Assembly: GCA_045644465.1 (NCBI GenBank)
Contig: JAZRGV010000060.1
Location: forward strand, 1-32,801
From: HGM04593 sp045644465
Lineage (GTDB): Bacteria; Bacteroidota; Bacteroidia; Bacteroidales; Bacteroidaceae
Length of the DNA: 32,801 bases
Direction: 5' to 3'
In this document: piece by piece, positions 32,014 to 32,801 of the stretch
How positions within the stretch are numbered: the stretch's first letter is position 1
How the letters are laid out: every line of letters starts with the position of its first letter
The notes under the pieces: generated by a model
What the model was told of the DNA's origin: nothing
The model's input: only the letters and a program-made list of their open reading frames with translations
Database searches by the model: none
Made by a program: the position numbers and the translations under genes

Positions 32014-32801
32014 ATGAAAAAATTAAATCTATTATTTACAGCACTGTTACTAATGTGCTGCGTGGGAACAGCGAAAGCTGAAGAGGTAACTATCAATGGA
32101 ATAAAATACGATGTAATTGCTAAAGGAAAACAAGCTACGGTAATTAAAGATAGCAATTATTCCGGAGACATTGTTATACCAAGCGAAATTACATACAACA
32201 ATGTAACATGCAGCGTGACAAGCATTGGAGAGCAGGCGTTCTATAATTGCTCCGGACTTACAAGCATTACAATAGGTAACAGCGTGACAAGCATTGGAAA
32301 TAATGCATTCCGGGATTGCTCCGGACTTACAAGCATTACAATACCAAACAGCGTGACAAGCATTGGAAATGAGACGTTCTTGGATTGCTCCGGTCTTACA
32401 AGCATTACAATTCCTAACAGCGTTACAAGCATTGGAAATAATGCATTCGGTTGGTGCACCAGCCTTGCAAGCATTGAAATCCCTAACAGCGTTACAAGCA
32501 TTGGAGAGAAGGCGTTCTATTATTGCTCCGGACTTACAAGTATCACAATCCCCAACAGCGTGACAAGCATTGGAATTTCTGCGTTCGGTTGGTGCACCAG
32601 CCTTGCAAGCATTGAAATCCCTAACAGCGTTACAAGCATTGGAGAAAGAGCGTTCGATGGTTGCTACGGACTTACAAGTGTAACAATTGGAAACAGCGTT
32701 ACAAGCATTGGAGGGTTTGCGTTCTTAGATTGCACCGGCCTTACAAGCATTACAATACCTAACAGCGTTACAAGCATTGGATATTATGCGTTCAGTCGTT
32801 G
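32014..32801 (+). CDS. BspA-like leucine-rich repeat surface protein (partial, cut by window edge)
   Basis: 262 codons visible, no stop. Signal peptide of about 22 residues (LLMCCVGTAKA), then a short N-terminal domain (GIKYDVIAKGKQATVI, DIVIPSEI), then 23-residue BspA-type (LRR_5) repeats of the form NSVTSIGxxAFxxCxGLTSITIP. Eight complete repeats and part of a ninth are in view. Such proteins are secreted or surface-bound in Bacteroides, Tannerella and Prevotella and bind host proteins or other bacteria. A C-terminal sorting domain would be beyond the edge. Promoter uncertain; TAATTTTA at 31947-31954 is a near match to the -7 box. Confidence 0.88.
   Translation, partial: MKKLNLLFTALLLMCCVGTAKAEEVTINGIKYDVIAKGKQATVIKDSNYSGDIVIPSEITYNNVTCSVTSIGEQAFYNCSGLTSITIGNSVTSIGNNAFRDCSGLTSITIPNSVTSIGNETFLDCSGLTSITIPNSVTSIGNNAFGWCTSLASIEIPNSVTSIGEKAFYYCSGLTSITIPNSVTSIGISAFGWCTSLASIEIPNSVTSIGERAFDGCYGLTSVTIGNSVTSIGGFAFLDCTGLTSITIPNSVTSIGYYAFSR
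32212..32801 (+). repeat. 69-bp tandem DNA repeats within the LRR gene
   Basis: Units starting AGCGTGACAAGCATTGGA (32212, 32281, 32350 and on) recur every 69 bp. A higher-order copy exists as well: 32446-32507 and 32584-32645 are identical over 62 nt at a distance of 138 bp (two units), indicating recent unequal recombination. Confidence 0.9.

Noticed and set aside
32212..32801. CRISPR-like regular repeats at the right end
   Set aside because: The 69-bp units are in frame with a leucine-rich repeat protein and have no spacers.

Overview
The window comes from a Bacteroidales-type member of the Bacteroidota, probably a gut or oral anaerobe of the Bacteroides/Prevotella kind. This rests on the promoters, many of which carry the phylum-specific TAnnTTTG (or TAnnTTCG) -7 box, the absence of clear Shine-Dalgarno sites, and the gene families: a GT3-type glycogen synthase, DUF4301, a BspA-type leucine-rich repeat protein, a PagL-like outer-membrane protein and DUF1573. 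No rRNA, tRNA or CRISPR array was found. Assignment below order is not possible from what I can see.

Left part (1-5.2 kb), AT-rich and accessory. It opens with the edge of an insertion sequence on the minus strand (zinc-finger start of a transposase). A gene-poor stretch follows with a possible minus-strand structured RNA. Next are a membrane-anchored coiled-coil/TPR protein with a freshly duplicated repeat, and a two-gene unit of an SMC/ABC-type AAA ATPase overlapping a small protein with a D...ExK nuclease-like signature. An IS3-family fragment ends the region; its orfB has been joined in frame to the catalytic end of a Fic protein. The ATPase/nuclease-like pair is the best candidate for an undescribed (defence-like) system. 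The IS3-Fic chimera is the oddest single structure.

Core part (5.2-31.7 kb). A glycogen operon (GT3 synthase, then GT35 phosphorylase) ends at a strong terminator. A plus-strand group follows: hemolysin III family protein, MurB and a metallo-beta-lactamase-fold hydrolase. On the minus strand are two related lipoproteins and IspE. After a repeat-rich intergenic region comes dnaB. A five-gene minus-strand operon (SDR, ALDH, BASS transporter, PlsC-like acyltransferase, Omp85-like barrel) reads towards dnaB and suggests oxidation and uptake or salvage of a hydrophobic alcohol/aldehyde/acid. Then come a YbdG-like mechanosensitive channel (minus), a FlK-like thioesterase (plus), a PagL-like lipid A deacylase relative (minus), panB (plus), a DUF1573 protein with a RelA whose hydrolase site is destroyed (minus), and a DUF4301 protein with nucleotidyltransferase-like motifs (plus). 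Convergent gene pairs are separated by long, nearly perfect, bidirectional hairpin terminators, several of which touch or include stop codons.

Right end (31.7-32.8 kb). A 100-bp element with 15-bp perfect inverted ends encloses two hairpins. It is followed by the start of a secreted BspA-like leucine-rich repeat protein built from 69-bp DNA repeats and cut by the window edge.
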